Source: Paractinoplanes bogorensis
GTDB taxonomy: Bacteria > Actinomycetota > Actinomycetes > Mycobacteriales > Micromonosporaceae
Assembly: GCF_018829635.1 (NCBI RefSeq)
Contig: NZ_JAHKKG010000020.1
Span: 62,001 to 126,000, forward strand
Direction: 5' to 3'
DNA length: 64,000 nt
The notes beneath the pieces were generated by a model, which saw nothing but the letters and a program-made list of their open reading frames with translations, was not told where the DNA came from and did not search any database. Within the stretch, counting starts at the first letter, position 1; every line of letters starts with the position of its first letter. Made by a program: the position numbers and the translations under genes. This document shows positions 7,641-16,451 of the stretch, in pieces.

Positions 7641-9130
7641 TCAGCTATTGATAATCCGGAGAAATAACTTGTGAAGGTAGCCGAATGCCTCAGGCCCCGT
7701 TGGGCGTAACTGTTCCTGCACTAAGATTTCCAGGTCTTCGTCATCCAGAGGTATCATGAACTTCGTATCATCGTGAAATGCGTCGAGGCAGCCGCTCCAA
7801 ATCCGATTCTTATCTGCGTTGCCGCGGTATATCAACATACCGAACATGCCTCTTGACGGCGCAAGCCGCGACCGAAGCTGATGAATCTCTGGATTGCTGA
7901 TTGGTGCGGAGTAATTTTTGCATTCAATAAACACCTGAGGTGCTGGGTAATTATCTGCAAGCCAGCGGAAAAAGCCGTGTGGTGAGTCGTTCGTATAACT
8001 CAAATCAACGATCTCCCGGCCCTCGTGCAGGCTAGCCTGCTCAACGGGGCATACCAGGTGAGGATAAAAGAGCTCCGTCAAGAGAGCTTTGATTCTGCGC
8101 TCGTAAGCTTTCGCATCGGGCTTCCCGGCTGGCGTGTCGAGGACTTCCTGGAGTAGCTGTTCATAGTCAGGCGGAGGGCTCCCCGTGATGCTCGCTATAT
8201 CGCTATGGCTCAAAGAGAAAGTGCGCGTGGAAGTCTTTTTGTCTTTGTACGTTTGAAGCAGCTCGGGATTCTCCGCGCTTATCGCGGTGTTAATTCGCTT
8301 AGCCACGCCAGGCTTCCCGGTATAAAACTTCTCCCTATATTTTCGCTCTACGGAATACTTGGTGACCGGCTTCTTTTTCACTGCAGCATTCATGGAAGAG
8401 GATGGATTCTCCCGGCTTACTAAGAAGTTGAGGATGTCGTGACGAAAGAAATCTTCTGCGTTCATATGAAGCTCTAGGCGGACGATGGCTTTCGGCACCA
8501 ATAGAAGTAGTTCGTCGTTGGGTGTTGGCATGTCTGTATGCAACGAGACCCAACTTGCTTGTCTGCTATTCCACGTATACCCGGCCGCGACGTGAGGTGA
8601 TAGCGGAATGCCATAGAATTGACATATTCCTTTAGTGTATTCGACAAGCTGGTCGCGGATAATATTTGTAGTGATGTCCGATATCCTGTCCCGGCCGATT
8701 CCCTCGACTAGTAGCGCAGTATCCTCTAGATCGCTGATTAAGCCGCTCTAGCGGCTGCGCTCCTGGTCAAGGCCCGCCAGAGATCTTCTGCTAGCTCATC
8801 TCCGAGTCCGCTACCTCGCGACTTCTTCTCCGAGAGTCCGAGGTGAGTCTCGTTGGGTTCGCGCAGGTTTGATAAGAGGCTTAGAGCGCCGCTATCGTCT
8901 CCTGCGTAAACTTCGTCAAGGACTGCTTGAAAGAATGATTGTATGCTTGAGACGCACCTATTGGACCAAGGAGTTTCGAGTTGCGACAACGACCGCGGAT
9001 CGATAAAGAGCGGCGTGTCTCTATCAATGTGCACGTCAACAAAGTCCAGAGCGCTTTGCGAGACACCAAGATCGTAGAACTCGGAAACGCGCACCAGGCC
9101 ACCCTTCGTCAGCCACTGACTCAGAGTCAC
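7641..9130 (-). pseudogene. PD-(D/E)XK nuclease-like gene broken by one frameshift
   Basis: One gene of about 496 codons runs from GTG 9130 to TGA 7641 but is split by a single missing base near 8739-8740. The first frame ends at TAA 8738. One frame over, translation continues without a break (ISDLEDTALLVEGIG, then VEYTKGICQFYGIPL) into the second half. The C-terminal part carries DLSYTNDSPHGFF, then VFIECKNYSAPISNPEIHQL, the Asp...Glu-x-Lys core of restriction-type nucleases. The N-terminal half (LTKGGLVRVSEFYDLGVSQS, later ETHLGLS) is unknown to me. It is AT-richer than the neighbours, which fits transfer. Slippage or a sequencing error remains possible. Confidence 0.75.
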
Positions 9131-9661
9131 GCTACAGTGACAGGTGGCTATGTCACAACGCTTGAAAGCCGGTTATGAGAGTTGGCGCGCTGGTCACTGC
9201 GCTGGCAGCCGGGACGTCGACATGGACTAACGGCTGACCTGGGCTGGAGCGGGAGGTTGGCCTTCGAGGGTGCTGCACAGCAATGAGACACAGCAACGCA
9301 CCCGACCGAACCCGACCGGACTTGCGGATGCCGTCTTACCGTGAACGAGGCTTGATCGAACCAAGTCGCCGAGACTCCCCCGGGTCACGGGTCGGTGAGT
9401 GACTAACCGAGTGACAATGGAGGTGTCCGCACCCGGACGTCTACGGACTTCGGTGGACTGTTATCCCAGCTTGAGGACCATGTTGATGCTGACGGACGCC
9501 CATGATCGTTCCTTGACGCGGAAGAGGTCGACGCAGCCGGGTGCCGGGTTAGCGGAGACGTGCATAGCCCCGGCCGCACCCGACCATGAGTGTGAAGGGT
9601 TAGCGGCCTGGACCAGTTGGGCTCGCATGGTGCTGTTGGACCAGTTACGCGAAGGGCGACC
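9131..9661. other. Gene-poor stretch within the element
   Basis: Only two overlapping short frames exist here, on opposite strands, with no recognisable composition. No hairpin, tRNA or repeat was found. Confidence 0.5.
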
Positions 9662-10099
9662 CTAGTCGACAAGGGTGGCGGTGCAAGACAGCGCACCCAC
9701 CGGTGCTGAGTCCAGCATTGTCGACTCCTCCACCTTGACCGTGTCGCCGGGGCGCACGTCGCGAACTCTGGTTCGATCAATGTCGATACGGTCGCCGGTG
9801 CTGTCTCGGTACTCGATGCTGATCGTGAAGCTCTTTGTCGAACTAGACGTATTCTTCACCGACATGCGCGCTGTTGCCGGAGTGAAGAAGCCGGCGTCGT
9901 CCGACGTGCAAGAGAGCACGCGCACCTCTGCGGGTTCCGCAGCGAAGATCGTTGCGACAAAGGTGGCGCCAGCGATCACCCCCGCAATGACCAACACGAA
10001 CGTGAGCGGATTTCGCCTTTTCCTCTGCGGCATCGGTGAGGGCCCGTACTGAATTGGCGGCGGAGTGTGCGGCGGCAATGGGAACTCCAGGTGGGGCAA
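9662..10099 (-). CDS. Small membrane-anchored protein with FxLYD-like domain
   Basis: The 145-residue protein has a Pro-rich cytoplasmic start, a basic patch (PQRKRRNP) and a transmembrane segment (FVLVIAGVIAGATFVATIF, about residues 32-52). A ~90-residue outer domain follows. It begins AEVRVLSCTSDD, contains VKNTSSSTKSFTISIEY and ends GALSCTATLVD, a beta-sandwich pattern like FxLYD/DUF3426 with two cysteines that could pair. The TTG at 10099 is uncertain; ATG 10033 is the alternative. The function is unknown. It is the most gene-like intact frame in the element. Confidence 0.6.
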   Translation of the reverse strand: MPHLEFPLPPHTPPPIQYGPSPMPQRKRRNPLTFVLVIAGVIAGATFVATIFAAEPAEVRVLSCTSDDAGFFTPATARMSVKNTSSSTKSFTISIEYRDSTGDRIDIDRTRVRDVRPGDTVKVEESTMLDSAPVGALSCTATLVD

Positions 10100-10199
10100 T
10101 GTGGGGGCTTGTAACGGCGACTGGGTGCTCGGCAGGGTTCAGCAGCCGATAACAATTTTGTCCGCGAACGTGCGTACGCAACAGAAACTTGTCGGGAAC

Positions 10200-10430
10200 T
10201 CAGCCATATGCTTTCTCGATCAGCCGATAAGCTTCCACTGATCGGATTAGGTGGGGCGTGATTCGGCCATCCTGGTTCGCAGCCAGTCGATGTCGGCAGC
10301 AGGTTGGACACACCCAAACACCAAGCGGCTCGGCGCGCGGTGCTGCCAGCACTGACAGCACCGGTAACAGCAACCGTCCGAGATGATCACAACCGCAGCA
10401 GAGCGGCGCTGGACGGAATCCCGAGGTCAC
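10200..10430 (-). CDS. Short Cys-rich protein, possible zinc ribbon
   Basis: The 76-residue frame has two cysteine clusters, LCCGCD and WVCPTCCRHR, about 30 residues apart, and a charged C-terminus (SVEAYRLIEKAYG). The spacing would suit a zinc ribbon. No ribosome site or partner supports it, and it lies in the decayed element. Confidence 0.35.
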   Translation of the reverse strand: MTSGFRPAPLCCGCDHLGRLLLPVLSVLAAPRAEPLGVWVCPTCCRHRLAANQDGRITPHLIRSVEAYRLIEKAYG

Positions 10431-10922
10431 GGACTCGCGGAGACATCGCTGGACGGGCCGCCCAGAGCTTACAGCCGAGGGTTGGCCGACAGCTCAGGGC
10501 ACCTCGAGGCACAGAAGTGTCCTCTGATTTGGGTTACCCGTACATGCGTACTGCCAACGTCACTCTTTGGCAGGCTGCGACAACGGAAAGTTGACTATGT
10601 GATCGGCCTTACCCGGATGAGAGTCTAATGCGGATCTTGCGGCAGAATAAATCCGCGGTTGATCACACATCCAGCCGCTCGCGATGTTCAGGTTCACGCC
10701 GAGCCCTGACCCGGGCCTACCGTCGCGACCAAGCGGAAGAAATTAGTAGATGAGGCATCCGGGGTCAGGGACGGGGGACCCATTACCGGTCCACTCCGCG
10801 CCACCCGCTCCGGTGGTATCACGTGGAGAACCTCGGGGTGAAGTCGCGCAAGCGACCGGGCACACCTTCCCGCCCGAACCCGACAGCTAACCTCGCAGGC
10901 GTGCCGGAAGGACTTCTTCGCC
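10431..10922. other. Gene-poor stretch within the element
   Basis: No convincing reading frame, RNA gene or repeat was seen in this 490-bp stretch. Confidence 0.5.
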
Positions 10923-11156
10923 GTGCGCTACGAACAGTTGGCGGCTGCTGCCGTCGTCGCCTCGCTCTGCCGTCTTACGTTTCGGCTGGCGATCATGGTA
11001 CTTGCGTACCGCCTGTTCATGAAGGTCACTGAGCCAGAATCACGAGCCTTGGTCTGCGACCTGGTCCGGTCGTTCGAAGGCAGATCGCTCAACATGCGAT
11101 CACTCAGTGCCATTCGTCGAACGTCTCGCCGGGCACCCCGGCAAACTCCGAACTAA
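10923..11156 (+). CDS. Possible small membrane protein
   Basis: The 77-residue frame starts at GTG and has one long hydrophobic stretch (LTFRLAIMVLAYRLFMKV) followed by a basic tail rich in Arg and Ser. There is no ribosome site and no known family. It may be chance. Confidence 0.25.
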   Translation: MRYEQLAAAAVVASLCRLTFRLAIMVLAYRLFMKVTEPESRALVCDLVRSFEGRSLNMRSLSAIRRTSRRAPRQTPN

Positions 11157-11341
11157 AAGAACTGAGAACCACCCGGCCTCGGTGAGGCGATCCCTCAGCC
11201 GGGGCCGGGTACCTCGATCGTTCCTCGACACGGAAGCGGTGACTCGCACAGGTCCTGAGCGTCCACGTCCCCGCTGATTCTGCGGTGGTGGTGGATCAGT
11301 CTCGGGGTCGCCGAGCGTTCCGCTCGACAACCCGATTTGCA

Positions 11342-11359
11342 TGCCAGATCCATGCCAGA
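11342..11359. repeat. Direct repeat inside the right end of the element
   Basis: TGCCAGATCCATGCCAGA matches 6809-6826 at 17 of 18 positions in the same orientation. It lies about 115 bp before the right end. Confidence 0.6.
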
Positions 11360-11473
11360 CGAGTCGGTCGTTGTCGGAGCGTGACGGGGAATTACGGCAT
11401 CTCGACGTGCATCGTTGCTGGTCGTGGCCTACGAGGTCAGAGATTTTGGGTGAGGACCGTCCTGGCGGCGTGG

Positions 11474-11506
11474 GGGGGTCAGGGGTTCGAGTCCCTTCAG
11501 CTCCAC
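11474..11506. other. attR-like site: copy of the tRNA-Ala 3' end
   Basis: The 33-bp copy differs from the tRNA at one base (T at 11496 instead of C), which weakens the T-stem. No 5' half of a tRNA precedes it, so it is a junction scar and not a gene. Confidence 0.75.
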
Positions 11507-11610
11507 GAGATCTCAGTGGGTGGATGGGCTGGAAAGGCGGCGTTGCCGCCGTTGGGCCCGCTGTGCTGACGGTCGGGTTCGTGTTGTCGATGGGGTCTGC
11601 GATCAGGACG

Positions 11611-12456
11611 TCAGTTGGACGTTGGTGTGGTCAGGGACTCGGCTGTCTCGTCCCAGTCGGGGGTGGGGCCGGAACGGGCGACCTGCTCGGCCGTGATGTC
11701 GCGTAGTAGCTGGGGTAGGCGCGGGTCTACGCCGGCCTGGTTTGTGGTTCTGAGGATGTGATTCTGGAACTGCAGGCACATCCCGAGGTTGGCCTCGCCC
11801 CGGTTGTAGGTGTGGGTCTCGTAGGTGTGGGCCAGGGACGGCAGTTCGGCCGCCAGTGTGCTGATGATTCCCTGCGCGTACGGGAGGTAGGCCGACGGCT
11901 CGATGCCGCGGGAGCGCGCCAGGGCCGCCGAGTGCAGAAACGCGTACATGCCGGCGAAGAAGACGTCGAGCATTGCCATGTCCAGGGCCGGCGGCACGGC
12001 GTGGTCCTCGCCCAGCACGTCGACCGTGCCGCCCAGTGCGGCCAGCACCGGGTGGGCCGAGTTGATCGTCTCGGGGCGGCCGGCGTACAGGATGAGGTTT
12101 TGATCGGTGCCGATTAGCGCGGTCGGCACCATGATGGCGCCTGTTACGTAGCTGACGCCCAAGTCGGCGGCGGCTGTGGCTGAGGTGACGGCGTCGTCGG
12201 ATGTGCCCGACGACATGTTGATCACTGGAGTGCCGAGGGTGAGCGCGGGGGCGATCTGGGCGATCAGTGGGCGGCTGGCCTCGTGGTCGCGGACGCAGAT
12301 CAGGACTACGTCGGCGTTCCGTACGGTGTCGGCCGGGTCTACGCCGGTGGGGGAGCGGTTCCACGTTCTGGCCGCTTGGAGGGTTCGGGCCAGCGCCCGG
12401 CCCATGGCGCCTTGCCCCAGCACGGCGACCCGGGACGGATAAGTTGGAGTGGTCAT
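11611..12456 (-). CDS. NAD(P)-dependent oxidoreductase, imine-reductase-like
   Basis: The 281-residue protein has an N-terminal Rossmann fold with VAVLGQGAMGRALARTL (GxGxMG). VVLICVRDHEAS and VINMSSGTSDDA follow, typical of the 6-phosphogluconate/beta-hydroxyacid dehydrogenase superfamily. The C-terminal helical domain (DMAMLDVFFAGMYAFLHSAA, then PYAQGIIS) matches imine-reductase-like members that lack the usual catalytic Lys. The substrate is unknown. ATG 12456 starts directly before the Rossmann strand. The divergent HxlR gene 81 bp away probably controls it. Confidence 0.85.
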   Translation of the reverse strand: MTTPTYPSRVAVLGQGAMGRALARTLQAARTWNRSPTGVDPADTVRNADVVLICVRDHEASRPLIAQIAPALTLGTPVINMSSGTSDDAVTSATAAADLGVSYVTGAIMVPTALIGTDQNLILYAGRPETINSAHPVLAALGGTVDVLGEDHAVPPALDMAMLDVFFAGMYAFLHSAALARSRGIEPSAYLPYAQGIISTLAAELPSLAHTYETHTYNRGEANLGMCLQFQNHILRTTNQAGVDPRLPQLLRDITAEQVARSGPTPDWDETAESLTTPTSN

Positions 12457-12537
12457 GCGTCGAGCCTCGCAAGGGCTGGCGCGGGTGACCATTACGCACT
12501 TTCACCCCCGTACGAACCTGAAGGTTAGGAGCGGCCG

Positions 12538-12855
12538 GTGCCCGAGCCCGACGAGATCTGTGGCGTGAACATCGCCTTCGCGGTGGTGGGCAGCAAGTGG
12601 AAGCCGACGATTCTGTGGGTTCTGGCCGGTCGGCCGCATCGGTTCGCTGAGCTTCGCCGTGCGGTCGGGGGCATCTCCGAGAAGGTGCTCGCGGCGCAAC
12701 TGCGGGAGCTCGAACGTGACGGTGTCGTGTGCCGCGAAGCCGGTGCGGGCTTTCCGCTGAACGTGCGGTATTCGCTGACCCCGGCCGGGGTGACGCTCGA
12801 CCGGCTGCTCGAGCCGCTGGCCGAGTGGGGGCATCAACTTCAGCGTGGCCGATGA
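12538..12855 (+). CDS. HxlR family transcriptional regulator
   Basis: The 105-residue winged-helix protein carries the HxlR signature: Cys near position 8 (EICGVNIAF), VVGSKWKPTILWVL, then HRFAELRRAVGGISEKVLAAQLRELE and the wing VRYSLTPAGVTL. HxlR proteins often sense electrophiles or redox state through that Cys. GTG 12538 has TAGGAG upstream. It diverges from the imine-reductase-like gene and precedes the monooxygenase by 63 bp; either or both could be targets. Confidence 0.92.
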   Translation: MPEPDEICGVNIAFAVVGSKWKPTILWVLAGRPHRFAELRRAVGGISEKVLAAQLRELERDGVVCREAGAGFPLNVRYSLTPAGVTLDRLLEPLAEWGHQLQRGR

Positions 12856-12918
12856 GTTTCACCGGCTCGGGTTGTCTACGTTGCGAAATAGCAAGCGACA
12901 CGATGAGCTGGGGGCACG

Positions 12919-14082
12919 ATGAGCGTCAAGGTGTTGGTTTCGGGAGCGAGCATCGCGGGGCCGGCGCTGGCCCACTGGCTGCACAAGCATGGGGCCGAGG
13001 TGACCGTGGTGGAGCGGGCGCCCGAGTTGCGGCCGGGCGGGCAGGCGGTCGATGCGCGCGGTGTGGCCAAAGAAGTGATCCGCCGGATGGGGCTGGATGC
13101 GCCCGTACGCGCGGCCCGCACCGACACCGCGGGGGCGCACAACGTGGACGTCGACGGGAATGTGCTCGAGACGTTCAGCGCGGAGGACGACGGCGGCGAC
13201 GGCTACATCTCCGAGATCGAGATCCTGCGTGGTGACCTGTCCCAGGTGCTCTACGACGACACCCGGGAGGTCGTCGAGTATGTCTTCGGTGACCGGATCG
13301 CCGAGCTCGTCCAGGCTGAGGACGGCGTCGACGTCACCTTCGCGAGTGGTGATCGGCGGCGCTTCGACCTGGTGATCGGGGCCGACGGGCTGCACTCGGC
13401 GCTGCGGGCGATGGTCTTCGGGCCGCACGACAAGTTCGTCCGGCATCTCGGGCGGGTGATGGCCTTCTACACCGTGCCCAACGAGTTCGGGCTGGACCGC
13501 TGGCTGATCGACTATCAGGAGCCGGGCACCGGGCGCTCGGCCGGCCTGCGGCCCATTCAGGACGCGACCCGGGCGATGGCCATGTTCTCCTTCAAGGCCG
13601 ACGACCTGGACGTCGACTACCGCGACGTTGCGGCCCAGAAGAAACTGCTGGGCGAGCGGATGGCCGGGCTGGGCTGGTTGAGCCCGCAAATCCTGACGCA
13701 CCTGGACGACACGCCGGACTTCTATCTCGACCAGGTCGCCCAGGTGCTGATGGACCGCTGGTCGAGCGGCCGGGTCGCGCTGCTCGGGGACGCGGCGTTC
13801 AGTTCGTCGCCGCTGTCGGGGCAGGGCACGTCGCTGGCGCTGGTCGGCGCCTACCTGCTGGCGGGTGAGCTGGCCGCCGCCGGGTGGGACGCCGAGACCG
13901 GGTTTTCCGCGTACGAGCGGAAGATGCGCTCCTTCGTCGAGGCCAACCAGGAGATCGGCCGCATGCACGCCGACAGCCTGGACGGCGCGGCGCCCGAGAT
14001 GGACGAGGAAGCGCTGACCGACCTGGTCCAGCGGGCGATCAACGGGGTCGAACTGCCCGACTACGAAGAGAATGGGTCGTGA
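12919..14082 (+). CDS. FAD-dependent monooxygenase (PHBH/TetX type)
   Basis: The 387-residue protein begins VLVSGASIAGPALAHWLHKHG, the FAD ADP-binding loop in its GxSxxG form, with Glu at the end of strand 2 (VVERAPEL). FDLVIGADGLHSALR is the DG motif. VALLGDAAFSSSPLSGQGTS (about residues 287-306) contacts the flavin ribityl. Enzymes of this class hydroxylate aromatics or inactivate antibiotics; the substrate is not visible. Its stop overlaps the GTG of the next membrane-protein gene (GTGA), so the two are coupled. Confidence 0.92.
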   Translation: MSVKVLVSGASIAGPALAHWLHKHGAEVTVVERAPELRPGGQAVDARGVAKEVIRRMGLDAPVRAARTDTAGAHNVDVDGNVLETFSAEDDGGDGYISEIEILRGDLSQVLYDDTREVVEYVFGDRIAELVQAEDGVDVTFASGDRRRFDLVIGADGLHSALRAMVFGPHDKFVRHLGRVMAFYTVPNEFGLDRWLIDYQEPGTGRSAGLRPIQDATRAMAMFSFKADDLDVDYRDVAAQKKLLGERMAGLGWLSPQILTHLDDTPDFYLDQVAQVLMDRWSSGRVALLGDAAFSSSPLSGQGTSLALVGAYLLAGELAAAGWDAETGFSAYERKMRSFVEANQEIGRMHADSLDGAAPEMDEEALTDLVQRAINGVELPDYEENGS

Positions 14083-15239
14083 GCGAATCTGTCGCGGCGA
14101 CTCTCAACCGGACCGAGCGGTGGTTCGTGCAGTCGGCGCTGCCGCAGCTGATCGATGACTTCTCGGCCACCGGGCAGGTGGTGCCGCGGATGGTGCCGTT
14201 TCTGAGCGGCGCCACGGTCTACTGGCTGTTGCAGGTGGGGGCGTCCCCGTCGTTCTGGTCGCTGGCCGTTCCGCTGGTGGTGATCGCGGTGGTGTGGCCG
14301 TTCACCGGTGGGCTCAACGGGCGCCGGCCGCTGCGGCTGGGACGGGTCGGGGCGGTTGTCGTGTCCGTCGTGTTCGGGGTGGTGTTCGCGGTCGGCGGCG
14401 CGCTGGTGCACATGCTCCGGCCGGGCGTGTTCCGGCTCGACGTCGTGGCGCCGACCAGCAACGCGTCGCTTCTGGTGGCCTTCATCGGGCTGGTGATCTA
14501 TGTCGCCGTGTTCGCGGGCGGGTTCCTGGCCACCTCGTACGGTGTCTTCGCGGCCTTGCGCCACGCGGTCGGTGACCTGGCCAAGGGCCTGGCCGACATC
14601 CCGCGCTCGTTCGGCCGGTCGCTGCCGGTGGTGCTTTTCGGCACGCTGTTCCTGTTCTTCACCGGCGAGCTGTGGCAGCTGCTGGACAGGTTGAGCTGGC
14701 CGCGGGTGTGGCTGGTCCTGGTGCTGCTGGCGGTGATTGTCGGGCTGGCCACGTGGCGGGTGGTGAAGGGCTACGACGAGGATCCGGTGGGCCCGCCGCC
14801 GACCGCGGACGATCTGGCCGAGGCCTGCCGGGACACGCCGCTGGCCGGGATCGAGTGTCCGCCCGCGAAGGTGGAGCCGCTGGAGCACCGGCAGGAGCTG
14901 AACGTGCTGGTGCTGCTGACCGTCCGCCAGCTGGCGCAGGCCCTGATCATCGGGGTCGGCCTGTTCCTGTTCTTCGTGGCGCTGGGACTGATCACGGTGC
15001 AGTACGAGACAGCGGCCACATGGATCGGGCACGATCCGCAGCGGTCCGGCTTCTTCGGGGTGCCGGTGGCCCTGTTCAAGCTGTCCGCCCTGCTCGCGTC
15101 GTTCGGCGGGGTGTCCTTCTCGACCTCGTCGATGACCAACGCGGAGCACAAGCAGGAGTTCTTCCTGCCTGTGCTGCGCAGTGTCCGCCGCCCGATCCTG
15201 GTGCACACCGTCTATCGGACGATGCTGAGCGGCCGCTGA
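14079..15239 (+). CDS. Polytopic membrane protein coupled to the monooxygenase gene
   Basis: The 386-residue protein has about eight hydrophobic segments in two groups, for example FWSLAVPLVVIAVVWPF, VGAVVVSVVFGVVFAVGG, LLVAFIGLVIYVAVFAGGF, VWLVLVLLAVIVGLATW and LIIGVGLFLFFVALGLITV. A soluble loop (about residues 230-275) carries a CRD...GIECPP pair. The GTG start overlaps the upstream stop by 4 nt. The C-terminus (SFSTSSMTNAEHKQEFF) recurs in actinobacterial integral proteins of unknown role. Confidence 0.8.
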   Translation: MSESVAATLNRTERWFVQSALPQLIDDFSATGQVVPRMVPFLSGATVYWLLQVGASPSFWSLAVPLVVIAVVWPFTGGLNGRRPLRLGRVGAVVVSVVFGVVFAVGGALVHMLRPGVFRLDVVAPTSNASLLVAFIGLVIYVAVFAGGFLATSYGVFAALRHAVGDLAKGLADIPRSFGRSLPVVLFGTLFLFFTGELWQLLDRLSWPRVWLVLVLLAVIVGLATWRVVKGYDEDPVGPPPTADDLAEACRDTPLAGIECPPAKVEPLEHRQELNVLVLLTVRQLAQALIIGVGLFLFFVALGLITVQYETAATWIGHDPQRSGFFGVPVALFKLSALLASFGGVSFSTSSMTNAEHKQEFFLPVLRSVRRPILVHTVYRTMLSGR

Positions 15240-15544
15240 CGGAGCTGCAGGCCGAGGGCGACCGCGGAGGCGAGGACGACGACGGCGGCGATCAAAGTGG
15301 AGCCGCCGGCCAGGACGGCCCCGAACGCCCCGAAGGCGAGGACCGATCCGAGCGAGCCGACCGAACAGACCGACAGGATCGACCCGGCCGAGAAGACCGA
15401 CAGGATCGACCCGAACGAGCCGACGGACAACACCGAGTTGGTCGAGTAGACGCTCAGGATCGAGCCGCTGGACTTGTACGACAGGATGTTCCGGCTGCGA
15501 GGCATGTGTCCATCGTGGTCGCCCGGACCGTGGTGCGAATCCAT
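15212..15544 (-). CDS. Small protein with GSxLSV repeats and a transmembrane C-terminus
   Basis: The 110-residue protein starts with a His/Asp-rich leader (MDSHHGPGDHDGH) and then has about eight short repeats of the type GSILSVxS or GSVLSV (about residues 30-75). A hydrophobic stretch (STLIAAVVVLASAVALGLQL) and a basic tail follow. The pentapeptide-like periodicity suggests a stacked or helical fold; the role is unknown. Its 3' end overlaps the convergent gene by 28 bp. The alternative start at ATG 15505 removes the His-rich leader. Confidence 0.6.
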   Translation of the reverse strand: MDSHHGPGDHDGHMPRSRNILSYKSSGSILSVYSTNSVLSVGSFGSILSVFSAGSILSVCSVGSLGSVLAFGAFGAVLAGGSTLIAAVVVLASAVALGLQLRQRPLSIVR

Positions 15545-15688
15545 CAACTGGTGGAGCGCGGGCTCCCACCGAAACGTCATCTGATCGGCGTTGGTGAATG
15601 GCCGAACGGCCCACTGCGTGGCGCCGAAGAGTGTCGTTGGGTGTTCGGTGCGGCCGAAATTCCGGCGCTTTGGGCGTTGGGGGCGACG

Positions 15689-16420
15689 ATGAGTCATGCG
15701 CAGGTCGAGGGCGGCCGGGAACCGGTGAAGAAGTCACCCGGCTGGCCCTACGCCGTGCTGCTGGTGGCGGTGCTCGTGCTCGTGGGTGGGGTGTGGACGG
15801 CGTACGACCGGGGCCTGATCGTCGAAGACTCGGGGGTCACCGCCTGTGAGGCGATGCGCGGCGGATCCACCACGTTCAAGACCGACCCGGACGACGGCAA
15901 GCCGATGACCGAGGACGAATACCGCCGCGCCCGCCAGGTGTTCGCCGATTCGCGGCACGACGACATCCGCGATCACGGCACCCAGGTCATGGACATCGTC
16001 TGGCGGATCTCGCAGATGAAGGACGACGAGGCCGGCGCCCTGCTCTACGCCCAGCCGCTGGCCACCCAGGTGCTCGGGCTCGAGTCGGCCTGCGCCGATC
16101 AGGGCGTCTTCCTGCCGATCGAGTCGCCCGAGTCCACCGGGGCGCCGGTCCGTAAGTCCGCGGGGACACCGGTGGCCTGTGCGGCGGTGTTCAAGGCCGG
16201 GCAGGTGATCGCCAAGGGCTTCGACGGTGCCTGTGCCAACGCCGGCGGCAAGGTCCAGCTCGTGCCGGTCTTCGGCTGCAAGGACGGCCGCAAGCTGTTC
16301 CAGATCGACTCCTCCACCGGGGCGAAGAGCGGCTGGGGCTACGCGGGCGCCAAGTTCAAGGCGACCGACCCCACCGCCGATCCCGCGTATTCGACCGCGG
16401 TACAGAAGTGTCTGGGCTGA
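15689..16420 (+). CDS. Membrane-anchored extracytoplasmic protein of unknown function
   Basis: The 243-residue protein has a short basic N-terminus, one transmembrane segment (PYAVLLVAVLVLVGGVWTAY, about residues 19-38) and an outer domain. That domain has six cysteines, in TACEAM, ESACAD, PVACAAV, GACANAG, FGCKDG and QKCLG, which could form disulfides. A DPDDGKPMTEDEYRRARQVF helix recurs in actinobacterial hypothetical proteins. The ATG has GGGGGCGA upstream. Confidence 0.75.
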   Translation: MSHAQVEGGREPVKKSPGWPYAVLLVAVLVLVGGVWTAYDRGLIVEDSGVTACEAMRGGSTTFKTDPDDGKPMTEDEYRRARQVFADSRHDDIRDHGTQVMDIVWRISQMKDDEAGALLYAQPLATQVLGLESACADQGVFLPIESPESTGAPVRKSAGTPVACAAVFKAGQVIAKGFDGACANAGGKVQLVPVFGCKDGRKLFQIDSSTGAKSGWGYAGAKFKATDPTADPAYSTAVQKCLG

Positions 16421-16438
16421 CGTTCACCGAAGATCCAG

Positions 16439-16444
16439 TAGCGT
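16439..16444 (+). promoter_or_regulatory. -10 box TAGCGT, leaderless start of exonuclease gene
   Basis: TAGCGT lies 7 nt before the GTG at 16452, with no ribosome site between. Confidence 0.4.
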
Positions 16445-16451
16445 CGGGCCC

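Larger units (their letters stand above)
6734..11506. mobile_element. Decayed integrated element in tRNA-Ala(GGC)
   Basis: The 4.7-kb interval is bounded by the tRNA 3' end and its near-perfect direct copy. Inside, coding density drops sharply, GC is visibly lower around 7640-9180, and the one large gene is frameshifted. There are long gene-poor stretches. The 18-bp repeat TGCCAGATCC(G/A)TGCCAGA lies inside each end. No intact integrase, excisionase or replication gene is visible, so the element looks immobile. The bases just inside the left end read, on the minus strand, like an integrase-type C-terminal tail (GTDLAKT), possibly a gene remnant. Confidence 0.7.

Noticed and set aside
9399..9780. 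Two overlapping frames on opposite strands inside the element
   Set aside because: Neither has coherent composition, a start signal or a domain.
11474..11506. Second tRNA gene
   Set aside because: Only the 3' portion is present and its T-stem carries a mismatch, so it is an attachment scar.
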